From Pseudarthrobacter sulfonivorans (GTDB lineage Bacteria; Actinomycetota; Actinomycetes; Actinomycetales; Micrococcaceae): 64,000 bases of DNA. Shown here one piece after another: positions 26,920-35,295 of this stretch. Every line of letters starts with the position of its first letter. The first letter of the stretch is position 1. The position numbers and the translations under genes are program-made. The notes under the pieces were generated by a model. That model was not told the DNA's origin. It saw only the letters and a program-made list of their open reading frames with translations, and searched no databases. The DNA is taken from NCBI RefSeq assembly GCF_001484605.1, contig NZ_CP013747.1, forward strand, positions 1,984,001 to 2,048,000. The letters run 5' to 3'.

Positions 26920-28197
26920 TTACTTGAGGAGGTCCTGGATCTGCTTCTTGGCGTCAGCCAGGAGGGCGGTGGAGTCCCCGCCGGCCACAGCCTTCTGCAG
27001 GAGGGGCACCAGGACGGTGTCCACGATCTGCTGCCACTTTTCGGTTGCCGGCCGGGTGGCAGTGGCGTCACCGTTGAGGGTTTTGATCAGTGGGCCGAAG
27101 CTCTCGTACCCGGCCTTGTCCTGGTACTTCTCGAAGGCCGAGATGCGCGAGGCGAGGCCCAGGCTGGACTCGATGCCCAGGCTGTTGTAGTCGTAGGCGC
27201 ACTTGACGAACTTCTTGGCGTTGTCCGTGTTCTTGGTGGCCTTGGGGACTGTTAGGTACCAGGGACCCGGAACGCCGGCCACGCCTGCGCTGCCGCCGAT
27301 CATCGGAGCCGCGCCCACCTTGCCGGCTACCGGTGCATCCTTGGGGATCTGGCGGTAGGCGTGGGCCCAGAAGCGGGTCATGGCGGTCTTGCCCTGGTTG
27401 AACAGGTTCTGCGCAGCGGCCCAGTCCACCTGCGCGGCACCCGGAGGCGCATAGCTGGTCAGGCTGGTGTAGAAGTCCAGCGCTTCCTTGTGGGCCGCAT
27501 TATCGATGACCACGTTGTTGTTTTCGTCCATGACCATCGGGGAACCGGCCTGGAGGACGTGTGCCAGCCATTCGGTCTCGACGCCGCCCTTGACGTCGGT
27601 TCCGTACATGCCGTCCTTGGTGAAGAACTCGGAGATGTCCTTGTACTGCTGCCAGGTGCTGGGTGCCGCGAGGTCGTAGCCGTACTTTGCCTTGAAGCCG
27701 TCCTTGTTCGCGGCGTCTTCAAAGAGATCCGTGCGGTAAAGGATGATTTCGGCGTTGGTCCAGGCGGGCATGCCGATGAAGTGGCCGTCCACGTTGGCTT
27801 CCTTGACGAGGGCCGGGAAAATGTCCTTCTTGGCTTCGTCGGTGAAGAGTTCGTCGATGGGCTGGACGGCGTCCTTGAAGCTGGGCAGCCATACGGAGTC
27901 CAGTGCAGCGACGTCGAAGGAGACGTTGCCGGAGGAGAACTCGCTGGAAAGCCGGTTGAACATGCCGTCATAGGGAAGCTCGACGAAGTTGACGTCGATT
28001 CCCGCGTCTTTCTTGCACTGCTCGGCCACGCCTGTCAGCACGGCGTGGCCGCCGGCCTCCACCAGGACGTTGACGGTGCTGGCGGCGCTACCCGAATTGG
28101 TCGGGCCCCCTGCGCCGCACCCTGTGGCCGCAAGTGCGACGGCGGTGCAGAGGCCGCCGATGGTGACGAACCTGTTGATGGTTTTTCGAGTGGACAT
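26920..28197 (-). CDS. Sugar ABC transporter solute-binding lipoprotein
   Basis: The 425-residue product has a lipoprotein signal (LCTAVALAATGC, modified Cys27) and a family 1 extracellular solute-binding fold (VLVEAGGHAVLTG, ELPYDGMFNRLSSEFSSG, GMPAWTNAEIILYRTDLFED). It captures the sugar outside the membrane and delivers it to the two permeases that follow. ATG 28197 is chosen because it immediately precedes the signal peptide and follows GAGAGAAAGTGAG; the longer frame runs through the operator region. First gene of the importer/GH91 operon. Confidence 0.93.
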   Translation of the reverse strand: MSTRKTINRFVTIGGLCTAVALAATGCGAGGPTNSGSAASTVNVLVEAGGHAVLTGVAEQCKKDAGIDVNFVELPYDGMFNRLSSEFSSGNVSFDVAALDSVWLPSFKDAVQPIDELFTDEAKKDIFPALVKEANVDGHFIGMPAWTNAEIILYRTDLFEDAANKDGFKAKYGYDLAAPSTWQQYKDISEFFTKDGMYGTDVKGGVETEWLAHVLQAGSPMVMDENNNVVIDNAAHKEALDFYTSLTSYAPPGAAQVDWAAAQNLFNQGKTAMTRFWAHAYRQIPKDAPVAGKVGAAPMIGGSAGVAGVPGPWYLTVPKATKNTDNAKKFVKCAYDYNSLGIESSLGLASRISAFEKYQDKAGYESFGPLIKTLNGDATATRPATEKWQQIVDTVLVPLLQKAVAGGDSTALLADAKKQIQDLLK

Positions 28198-28254
28198 CGC
28201 TGTCGACTCACTTTCTCTCGAACGGAATGGCGAGACGGTCTGTGGGGTGAAAAA

Positions 28255-28271
28255 TCGTTTTGCCAAAACGA
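28255..28271. promoter_or_regulatory. 17-bp palindromic operator candidate for the fructan cluster
   Basis: TCGTTTTG-C-CAAAACGA is a perfect 8+1+8 palindrome, 57 bp before the binding-protein start. A half-site AAATCGTTTTGG recurs at 28386-28397. Size and position suit a LacI-family operator, and the LacI gene lies in the cluster. Binding is inferred. Confidence 0.6.
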
Positions 28272-28312
28272 CTTGGCAACAATGTATGCCCCTCTTGAGG
28301 CAAGTGTCAAGG

Positions 28313-28327
28313 GTCACATTGTGTGAC
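28313..28327. promoter_or_regulatory. GTCACA-TTG-TGTGAC palindrome upstream of the sugar operon
   Basis: A perfect 6+3+6 inverted repeat, 115 bp before the binding-protein start. It could be a second regulator's site; which regulator is unknown. Confidence 0.35.
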
Positions 28328-28388
28328 GTTTTGCCTGTTTGACGGCCGCGGGCGGGCGGGCCCACATTAATGCGCGGCTGCTGATAAA

Positions 28389-28430
28389 TCGTTTTGGCTT
28401 ATTTTGGCGGCTTTGGCACATTTTGGCACT
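28389..28430. repeat. Four TTTTGGC-type repeats spaced about one DNA turn
   Basis: TTTTGGC at 28392, TTTTGGC at 28402, TTTGGC and TTTTGGC near 28413 and 28422 repeat at roughly 10-bp steps, all in the same direction. They start within the second TCGTTTTGG half-site. In-phase spacing suggests repeated contacts by one protein face; function not known. Confidence 0.5.
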
Positions 28431-28531
28431 TCCCACCACCGTTGGGGATCAGGAAACCAGGTCAGCGGGCTGCGCCCCGGCGCCCCCTGATTGGACTTCC
28501 GGGCGACGCCTTAGGTCCTTAGCACGTTAAC

Positions 28532-28567
28532 TGCCGGCGGCGGCCTCCAAGGAGGCCGCCGCCGGCA
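28532..28567. terminator. Very stable GC-rich hairpin between the sugar operon and hpt
   Basis: TGCCGGCGGCGGCCTCC and GGAGGCCGCCGCCGGCA are perfect 17-bp complements separated only by AA. It lies downstream of hpt (minus strand) next to a second palindrome. No T-run, so termination is inferred. Confidence 0.5.
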
Positions 28568-28573
28568 ATGCAG

Positions 28574-28630
28574 CGAGATGGCATTTCACGGCAGTGTCCG
28601 TTGGTGCGACTGCCGTGACTTGCCATCTCG
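28574..28630. repeat. 22-bp-arm inverted repeat directly after hpt
   Basis: CGAGATGGCA plus TCACGGCAGT (28574-28595) pairs with ACTGCCGTGA plus TGCCATCTCG (28609-28630), 20 of 22 positions, around a 13-base loop. It begins 10 bp after the hpt stop. It may be a dispersed repeat used as terminator. Confidence 0.7.
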
Positions 28631-28640
28631 GCGAGAGTGG

Positions 28641-29195
28641 CTACTCGTAAACGTGCGGGGCGAGCGTGCCCACGAAGTCCAGGTTGCGGTACTTCTCGGC
28701 GTAGTCCAGTCCGTAGCCCACCACGAACTCGTTGGGGATGTCGTAGCCGACGTACTTGACGTCGATCTCCACCTTGGCGGCCGTGGGCTTGCGGAAGGCG
28801 GTGCAGATCTCCACGGAAGCAGTGCCGCGGGATTCCAGGTTGGTCTTGAGCCAGGACAGGGTCAGGCCGGAGTCAATGATGTCTTCGACGATCAGGACGT
28901 CCTTGCCCATCAGGTCCGTATCCAGGTCCTTAAGGATCCGGACAACACCCGAGGACTGGGTGCCGGAGCCGTAGGAGGACACTGCCATCCAGTCCATCGA
29001 AACGTGGCTGTGGAGCGCGCGGGCGAGGTCGGCCATAACCATCACAGCGCCCTTGAGTACACCGACCAGAAGGATTTCGCGGCCTTCGTAGTCCTTGTCG
29101 ATCTGCGCAGCGAGCTCAGCGATCCGCTGTTGGATCTGTTCCTTGGTGTAGAGAACGTGCTTGAGGTCTGCCTGGACGTCGTTTGAATCCACCAA
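28641..29195 (-). CDS. hpt: Hypoxanthine(-guanine) phosphoribosyltransferase
   Basis: Salvages hypoxanthine and guanine to IMP and GMP using PRPP. The 184-residue protein has the PRPP-binding loop [13 protein letters not shown] (residues 100-112) and the flexible-loop region SSYGSG. The base-contact segment [13 protein letters not shown] sits near the C-terminus. It follows tilS by 27 bp on the same strand, the usual actinobacterial pairing, so they are probably co-transcribed. Confidence 0.95.
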   Translation of the reverse strand: MVDSNDVQADLKHVLYTKEQIQQRIAELAAQIDKDYEGREILLVGVLKGAVMVMADLARALHSHVSMDWMAVSSYGSGTQSSGVVRILKDLDTDLMGKDVLIVEDIIDSGLTLSWLKTNLESRGTASVEICTAFRKPTAAKVEIDVKYVGYDIPNEFVVGYGLDYAEKYRNLDFVGTLAPHVYE

Positions 29196-29222
29196 TGGCT
29201 CCTGTGTAGATGCGGGGTGCGA

Positions 29223-30398
29223 CTATTCTTGGGGCGGTTTTTGAGGCCGGAATACTAGCTTCCCACAGCGGGCCGCTTCACGGGGAACGGGTGCGCCGCC
29301 GTCGGGACCGTCGGGCCGCATTTCCGCAGCGTCCCGCTGGGCCAGCTCGGCGAGGGACAGCCGGTACACGCTCACCCCGCCAGGCAGCTCCACGGGACCG
29401 GCGGAACCCTGCCGGCGCAGCAGCGCTTCCGCCGCCAGAAGGCGCTGGTAGCTGGGCTGTTGACCCCCGACGTCGGCCGCTGCCTTGGCGATGACCCGGA
29501 ACCTGATGGCCGGGGAAAGTTCCCCCAAAGCCTCCTCCGGGAGGCTGACCTCCGGTCCGGACCGCTCGGCCAAGGCTGCAAATGTGCGATCTGCCACGTC
29601 CTCCAGATAGTCGGCGTCCAACTGCAGGATGGACGCTGTCCGGGCCAGAGATTCAGCCACGCCGGGCCCGAGTTTTTCCTCGAGCATCGGCAGCACTTCC
29701 ACCCGGGTCCGGGAGCGGGCAAACGACGGGTCTGCATTGCTGGGATCGTGCCAGGGCTCGAGGTCCTCAACGTCGCAGATCTCCAGGGTGTCTGCGCGGC
29801 GCAGGCCGAGGAACGGCCGAAGCAACAGGCCGCGGGCAGGCCGCATTCCAGCCAGCGAGCGCGTGCCGGAGCCGCGGGCAAGACCCAGCAGGACCTGTTC
29901 GGCCTGGTCGTCCAGGGTGTGGCCGAGCAGGATGGCGGCGGCTCGGTGCTCCTGGGCCGCAGCCTCCAACGCTGCATGGCGGGCATCCCGGGCGGCGGCC
30001 TCCGGGCCCATCCCGGTGCTGGCGACGGTGACGGTCCGGAGGTCCACCGGGGAAAGACCCAGTTCCTTCAGTGTCTGGACTGTGGCAGCAGCCACCTGGG
30101 CCGAGCCCTCCTGCAGCTGGTGGTCAACCACGACGGCGCCGACCGTCAGTGGGTGCCCGTCAACGTGGCCGCGGCGGGCGAAATAGGCCGCCACCGCTGC
30201 GAGGGCCAGCGAATCCGGGCCACCGCTGCAGGCCACCAGCACGTGGGCCGGATAGCCGGCGTCCGCCAGGGCGTTCTGGACCATTTTGCGCGCCTTGCCG
30301 ACGACGGGCGCGAGCCGGCCAGGCCGTCGTCGTCCGCTTGAAGCCGTGCGGGCTTCCGGCACGTTTGGGGCGTCCGGCACGTTTGGGGCGTGTGGCAC
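29223..30398 (-). CDS. tilS: tRNA(Ile)-lysidine synthetase
   Basis: Modifies C34 of the AUA-decoding tRNA-Ile with lysine, using ATP. The 391-residue protein shows the PP-loop SGGPDS (58-63), GHTLDDQAEQVLLGLARGSG and RPFLGLRRADT, all typical of TilS. The GTG start abuts the TAG of the upstream protease gene. The first 20 residues are encoded by an 18-bp direct repeat (APNVPD, APNVPE) and are not conserved, so a later start is possible, although the repeated tail lies inside the frame. Confidence 0.93.
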   Translation of the reverse strand: MPHAPNVPDAPNVPEARTASSGRRRPGRLAPVVGKARKMVQNALADAGYPAHVLVACSGGPDSLALAAVAAYFARRGHVDGHPLTVGAVVVDHQLQEGSAQVAAATVQTLKELGLSPVDLRTVTVASTGMGPEAAARDARHAALEAAAQEHRAAAILLGHTLDDQAEQVLLGLARGSGTRSLAGMRPARGLLLRPFLGLRRADTLEICDVEDLEPWHDPSNADPSFARSRTRVEVLPMLEEKLGPGVAESLARTASILQLDADYLEDVADRTFAALAERSGPEVSLPEEALGELSPAIRFRVIAKAAADVGGQQPSYQRLLAAEALLRRQGSAGPVELPGGVSVYRLSLAELAQRDAAEMRPDGPDGGAPVPREAARCGKLVFRPQKPPQE

Positions 30399-31532
30399 CT
30401 ACAAGCCCATCCGGTCGACCCACAGCTTGGCGTCGTGGATTTCGGGCTCAGTCGGGAGGTTGTCCGCGGATTCCCACACCCGGTTAAAGCCCTCCATCCC
30501 GGCCACGTCCACTACAGCGCGGACAAACTTGGCGCCGTCGGAATACTGGCGCATCTTGGCGTCCAGGCCCAGGAGGCTGCGGATGAATTTCTCCATCACG
30601 CCGCGGTCCTTGCCGCGGTCGGTGAAGCGCTGCCGGATGGTCCTGACGGAAGGGACGATGCTGGCGTCGACGGCGTCCATCACAACGTTGGCGTGGCCCT
30701 CCAGCAGGCTCATCACGGCCGTCAGGTGGGACAGTGACGCCTTTTCCTCGGGGTTCTGCAACAGGTCCAGGATGGCGCCGCGGCCGGGAGTACTGCCGGT
30801 GGCGGTCCGGTCCTTGAGGGAACGCGCGGCGGCGGAGGCACGCTCCATCAGCGAATCAACGTTGCCCAGCAGGTGCCCGCTGAGGTTGTCGATCTCGGAA
30901 AGCATGTGGTGGCGGAGCCAGGGCGCAGCCGCGAACTGCACCCGGTGAGTCTGTTCGTGCAGGCAGACCCAGAGCCGGAAATCGTCCGGCGTGACGTTGA
31001 GCTCGCGCTCCACAGCCACGATGTTGGGCGCCACCAGCAACAGGCGGCCGGCGGCGGGCGCTTTGGAACCCTCGGCCAACGCGGCGAAGGGATCGTACTG
31101 GCCCAGGACCTTGCTGGACAGGAACGCCAGGACAGCGCCGAGCTGGCTGCCCGTGATGGCGCCGCTGACGCTGGCCGCCGCCGGGCTGACGTTGCCGCGG
31201 CGGCTTTCGAGCATTTTGTCCATGGCGGGTTTGAGCATCACGGCGAAGCTCTGTGTGTTTGCCTTGGCCCAGCTGGCCCGGTCCACCACCAGGACAGAAG
31301 AGTCGCGGAGGTCCCGTGCGGCTTCGAGGCCCGTGATTTCGTGGACGTGCGGGACGGAGGCGTCCGCGAGGCGGCGAAGGCTGTCCACGGCTTCGCCGAT
31401 TTCCGCCGAGTTGAGGGTTGGCCCCGCCGAGGCCAGCCGGGCGGCCGTGGACGCGGCCAGGTCCCAGTTGATCAGGGCCTGGGCCGGGCTGGATGATGCC
31501 GGGGCTGACGAATCACGCGCAGTGGACTCCAT
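30399..31532 (-). CDS. Zincin-like metalloprotease, DUF2342 family
   Basis: A 377-residue protein with the zinc-binding HEQTH near residue 192 (LWVCLHEQTHRVQF), plus SWAKANTQSFAVMLKPAMDKM and a C-terminal helical region (GLDAKMRQYSDGAKFVRAV), all marks of the actinobacterial DUF2342/zincin-2 family. Such genes sit between dacB and tilS; the activity is predicted from the motif and has not been shown here. ATG 31532 is preceded by GGGG; ATG/GTG 31541-31544 are alternatives four residues earlier. No signal peptide. Confidence 0.87.
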   Translation of the reverse strand: MESTARDSSAPASSSPAQALINWDLAASTAARLASAGPTLNSAEIGEAVDSLRRLADASVPHVHEITGLEAARDLRDSSVLVVDRASWAKANTQSFAVMLKPAMDKMLESRRGNVSPAAASVSGAITGSQLGAVLAFLSSKVLGQYDPFAALAEGSKAPAAGRLLLVAPNIVAVERELNVTPDDFRLWVCLHEQTHRVQFAAAPWLRHHMLSEIDNLSGHLLGNVDSLMERASAAARSLKDRTATGSTPGRGAILDLLQNPEEKASLSHLTAVMSLLEGHANVVMDAVDASIVPSVRTIRQRFTDRGKDRGVMEKFIRSLLGLDAKMRQYSDGAKFVRAVVDVAGMEGFNRVWESADNLPTEPEIHDAKLWVDRMGL

Positions 31533-31653
31533 AGTCCCCATCACATCACAGCGGACGGCGGATGGTCCTTAAGTTCGCTGACCGGCGAACGGCTCGGGGC
31601 TGCGCCTGTCGTTCGTTTCAGAAATCGGCCGGTTGCGCTGTCCTTCACTCGCG

Positions 31654-32631
31654 TCACGGAGTCTTGGTGGCAACTTCGGCAGGAGCCGTCTTGGCGTAGA
31701 CGTCCTTACTGACCTCATATCCGTGCTGGTCGAGCTCAAGTGCTTGTTCATTGACGTCGGCCAGTTGGGCGTCGGAGAGCTGTTCGATTTTTTCGAGGTC
31801 CAGGGTTTCCTGTTTCACGCCGCCCTCGGCTGTCACCCTTACCAGCCCAGTGCCGGCTGAATAGAACTTACGCTGGTGGCCTACGTCCGGTTCCAGCGGA
31901 TTGTGCTCATCAATCACCAGCACGCCTCCGTAGCAGTCGGTGGGGACGCATAGCGCTACGTTGTCCTCGTAGGCACGCGCGCAATCGAGGAAACCCACTG
32001 AAGCCGCGTGAGCCTGAACATATTCCGGCGTGCCGGTCCGTGGCTGCGCTTGCATTGCAATTCCGGCTTGGCTCCCCGAAATCCCGTGGATGAAAGTATT
32101 CGGCGCCCCAATAAATTTGTCGTTTTCGAACTCCTCGGGATACTCGCCGAAGAGCCAAACCGCTCCAGCGTTATCCTGGGCAAAGAAGGCCAGCTCCGAT
32201 TCAACCAGCGCCCCGTCCTGGTAATCGCGGTCCCACATCACCAGGGTTTTCACACCGTCAATGACCTTGGTCAGGCCGGTTACGGTGTGTGTGACCCTGC
32301 GTTCGGTGGTGTCATCTTCAGCGGCGACCGTGCCGGTGGTGGTATACACGGTGCCTGGCTTTAGCGGAAACCACTTGTTGTCGATCGTCGGAGAGCCTTG
32401 GAAGGCGGTCTTGTCGAAGTTGACCGCAGACCCTGGCCCGCACAGCTCTGGCGCCTGCGACGTCGCTGTCGCTGTCGGTGACCCTGACGGCGATGCCGGC
32501 CCCGAAGTGCCGGTGGAGTTGGGCTGCGCCTGCCCGGCATCCGGCGCCGCGCACGACGCCACAGTCGACATCGTCAGGAGCAGCGTGAAAGCGGAACTGA
32601 GGGCTAATAGTCGCCTACTTGGCTGGAACAT
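31654..32631 (-). CDS. Hypothetical lipoprotein, 325 residues
   Basis: A lipoprotein signal (LLALSSAFTLLLTMSTVASC, Cys27) is followed by a Ser/Thr/Pro linker. A globular domain then carries PTIDNKWFPLKPGTVYTTTG, VTHTVTGLTKVIDGVKTLVM and FFAQDNAGAVWLFGEYPEEF. The PL-PGT plus AQD-G-VW-FGE pattern resembles a widespread uncharacterised secreted family, so no function is assigned. Composition looks less GC-rich than neighbours, and the gene separates DUF2342 from dacB, which are adjacent in many relatives; recent acquisition is inferred. Confidence 0.78.
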   Translation of the reverse strand: MFQPSRRLLALSSAFTLLLTMSTVASCAAPDAGQAQPNSTGTSGPASPSGSPTATATSQAPELCGPGSAVNFDKTAFQGSPTIDNKWFPLKPGTVYTTTGTVAAEDDTTERRVTHTVTGLTKVIDGVKTLVMWDRDYQDGALVESELAFFAQDNAGAVWLFGEYPEEFENDKFIGAPNTFIHGISGSQAGIAMQAQPRTGTPEYVQAHAASVGFLDCARAYEDNVALCVPTDCYGGVLVIDEHNPLEPDVGHQRKFYSAGTGLVRVTAEGGVKQETLDLEKIEQLSDAQLADVNEQALELDQHGYEVSKDVYAKTAPAEVATKTP

Positions 32632-33155
32632 GATTGTGGCCTTCGCTGTCGGAATTCATTGCTTTCAGCAACTGCCACGGGCGCCCCGTTTCGGAGCTCA
32701 CCGAGGGGCAGCGCTGTCGGAACCGCGCCGGGTCTGAGGCGATCCGAAGACGCCCTCTATGGGGCGCGGCGAGCCGCCGAACGCGCGGCCTCGAGCACAA
32801 GGTCACGCCTTCCGCGACTTGGCGGGAGTGGGTCGGGACTGCGTCACGGAATTTGATCGGAAATGGACACCAGCCTCCCCCTTCATGACGTTTCCATGGC
32901 GGATGTCCTTTGCGTAGCCGAACACACGGAGTCCGCGTGTGGTTGAGCCTAGGGCTGGCCTCCGTCAAGTGTCACGAGTAGCCGGTACTTGTTTTTCCGC
33001 CCGCGGCGCCGCAAGTACTTGCTCCTAAAAGAGCAGGCCCGCATAACAACGGTCAGGACCCGCATGAACAGTGCTGCCCACCGCTATTGCGGCGCAGGGC
33101 AGCGGTAACGGTAGGAACCCGCTTACGGTAGGAACCCGGTTGCGGTACGAGCAGG
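32632..33155. other. 524-bp gene-free stretch between the lipoprotein and dacB genes
   Basis: No frame here has codon use, a ribosome-binding site or similarity that supports a gene on either strand. It contains two direct copies of CGGTAGGAACCCG near 33108-33140 and two AAGTACTTG-like words near 32990-33030. It likely holds the lipoprotein promoter and the dacB 3' flank. Confidence 0.5.
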
Positions 33156-34640
33156 TCAGCGGCAGCCGCAGGCGGCGAGCGCCGTGGCGGCCCGGTCCAG
33201 GGCTTCCCGGTTCCCGGCGGTGCCAGGCTTCAGGTCGTTGCCGATGAAGGAGAAGACCAGGAGCCGGCCGTCGGCGTCCACCACGTAGCCGCTGAGGGCG
33301 ATGACCGAGTTCAGGGTCCCCGTCTTGGCCCGCACCAGGCCGGCGCCGCGGGCCGTGGAGCCATCGACGTAGCGGGTGTCCAGTGTTCCGGTCAGCCCCG
33401 CGACCGGAAATCCATCCAGCGCGGCCCGCAAACGGGTGTCGGTCCCGCTGGCGATGGCACGCACCACTTCCGCGAACTGGCGGGCAGAGACCTGGTTGGC
33501 CAGCGCCAGCCCGGACACGTCCGCCAGCCGCATGGTGTCCGTAGGGATGCCCAAATCCGCGAACTGTGCGCGGACTGCTCCGGTGGCGCCGTCGTTGCTG
33601 GCGGGCTCGCCCGCAGCCGCCGAGGCCATCCGGCCCAGGACCTCCGCCAGGTAGTTGTCCGAGGTCTGCAGCATGAGGTCCACCTGCTGGCCGACCGTGG
33701 CGGACCGGACCTCGGCAAGGACCGCCGGCCCTTCTGCCGGGGGCGCATCGCCCGAAGGCGCGGTGTAACGTTCGACGCCGGCCGCTACCGTGAATCCCGC
33801 AGCGGCACCCGCCGTCTTGAGCTGCGCGGCAAACGCCTCGGCGGCGGTGATTGCCGAGTCCTGCGGGCGCGGGCCGGTGGTCACGGCCGGGTCAAAGCGC
33901 GCCGAGTTCAGCGCAAGAGGGTATAGCGGGGCAACCTCGCCCGCGGCAACGTCCCCGTCTGCCCAGGCGGGGTTCAGCGTTGGGCCGGTGAACAGGGAGT
34001 CGTCCACCAGGACCGTCAGCTCGCCGGTTGTTCCTGCGGTTTGGAGCGCGTTCACGGTGGCGGTCGCGAGGGTGGCGAGTCCGGCGTGGCCCATCACCTG
34101 GTTGGGAGCGGATTCTCCGGCGCCCAGGAGGACGTCGCCGCCGCCGGTGAGCACCACCTGATTGGCAGCGGGCCCGGCCAGGACCTTGGTGCTGAAACGG
34201 TGGTCCGGCCCGATTGCCCGGAGGGCGGCCACGGCAGTGAGCAGCTTCATATTGGAGGCGGGGATCCGGCTCTCCGAACCGCTGCGGTCAAACAGGACCT
34301 GGCCAGTGAGCGCATCCTGGACCAGCCCCGTGAAGCTGCCGTCGCCGTCGGGCTTTAACAATCCGTCCAATTGAGCGGCGACCGCGGAGGGCAGCGGCAC
34401 GGGCGCCGACTCCGTGAGCGGAGAAAGGCCCATTCTGGCGGAAAGCGCGGTGGGGGCCTGCTGCCAGGCGGGCACTTCGGGTGTCGCCGCAGGAGGCGGG
34501 CTGACGAAAGCAGGGGCAACCAGCCATGCGGCGGGGAGGGCCAGCATAACGATCACGGCCAGGAGCAGCGCGGTGGGCCAGGCTCGCAGCCCGCGCCGGA
34601 GGGTGTGCCGGAATGCGCCGGGGCCCGATGTTTCCTTCAT
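33156..34640 (-). CDS. dacB: D-alanyl-D-alanine carboxypeptidase/endopeptidase, PBP4 family
   Basis: Trims or cleaves peptidoglycan cross-links outside the membrane. From ATG 34640 it is 494 residues with an N-terminal membrane anchor (WPTALLLAVIVMLALPAAWL) and the penicillin-binding triad: SNMK (129-132), SDN in QTSDNYLAEV and KTG in RAKTGTLNS. A TTG six codons upstream is the alternative start; ATG has a GAGG ahead. It is divergent from ppa, sharing a 154-bp promoter region. Confidence 0.93.
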   Translation of the reverse strand: MKETSGPGAFRHTLRRGLRAWPTALLLAVIVMLALPAAWLVAPAFVSPPPAATPEVPAWQQAPTALSARMGLSPLTESAPVPLPSAVAAQLDGLLKPDGDGSFTGLVQDALTGQVLFDRSGSESRIPASNMKLLTAVAALRAIGPDHRFSTKVLAGPAANQVVLTGGGDVLLGAGESAPNQVMGHAGLATLATATVNALQTAGTTGELTVLVDDSLFTGPTLNPAWADGDVAAGEVAPLYPLALNSARFDPAVTTGPRPQDSAITAAEAFAAQLKTAGAAAGFTVAAGVERYTAPSGDAPPAEGPAVLAEVRSATVGQQVDLMLQTSDNYLAEVLGRMASAAAGEPASNDGATGAVRAQFADLGIPTDTMRLADVSGLALANQVSARQFAEVVRAIASGTDTRLRAALDGFPVAGLTGTLDTRYVDGSTARGAGLVRAKTGTLNSVIALSGYVVDADGRLLVFSFIGNDLKPGTAGNREALDRAATALAACGCR

Positions 34641-34794
34641 GCTGCTGTTGGTCCTCAAGTCCTGAAATTTCCCCGCAAGTTCCTGAAACCTGGGCCTCTC
34701 GCTATATCCTCAATAGTAGTCGGCGGCACCGACACTCCTTTTTGTTGTTCGTCTCCTGTGCCGCGAACCCCCTGCAATTGCCGAGGAGCATTCC

Positions 34795-35283
34795 ATGAAG
34801 CATGACGTGACCATCGAGATCCCCAAGGGATCTCGCGTCAAGTACGAAGTTGACCACGAGACCGGCCGCGTCCGCCTGGACCGCGTCCTCTTCACCTCCA
34901 TGCAGTACCCCACGCACTACGGTTTCTTCGAGAACACCCTGGGCGAAGACGGCGACCCGCTGGACGCACTGGTGCTCCTGCAGGACTTCGATCTGCACCC
35001 CGGTGTCATCGTTGAGTCCCGTCCCATCGGCGTTTTCAACATGACCGACGACGGCGGCGGCGACGCCAAGGTCCTGTGCGTCCCGGTTGACGCCCGCTTT
35101 GACCACATCCAGGAGATCAGCGATGTCAGCGAATTCCTGATCAAGGAAATCGAGCACTTCTTCACCCGATACAAGGACCTCGAGCCGGGCAAGTGGGTCA
35201 AGGCTGAGGGCTGGGGCGACCGCGCCGCCGCCGAGGCCGAACTGGAAGCCTCCATCAAGCGTTACGTGCCGGCAGCGCACTAA
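34795..35283 (+). CDS. ppa: Inorganic pyrophosphatase (family I)
   Basis: Hydrolyses pyrophosphate to two phosphates, pulling biosynthetic reactions forward. The 162-residue product carries the signature DGDPLDA (52-58), with metal-binding aspartates, and earlier [12 protein letters not shown] and YPTHYGF. The start follows GAGGAGC. The gene is convergent-free: it is followed by the long CAACGCGGGG palindrome, which may terminate it. Cytoplasmic. Confidence 0.96.
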   Translation: MKHDVTIEIPKGSRVKYEVDHETGRVRLDRVLFTSMQYPTHYGFFENTLGEDGDPLDALVLLQDFDLHPGVIVESRPIGVFNMTDDGGGDAKVLCVPVDARFDHIQEISDVSEFLIKEIEHFFTRYKDLEPGKWVKAEGWGDRAAAEAELEASIKRYVPAAH

Positions 35284-35295
35284 TCCGCACGCCTG

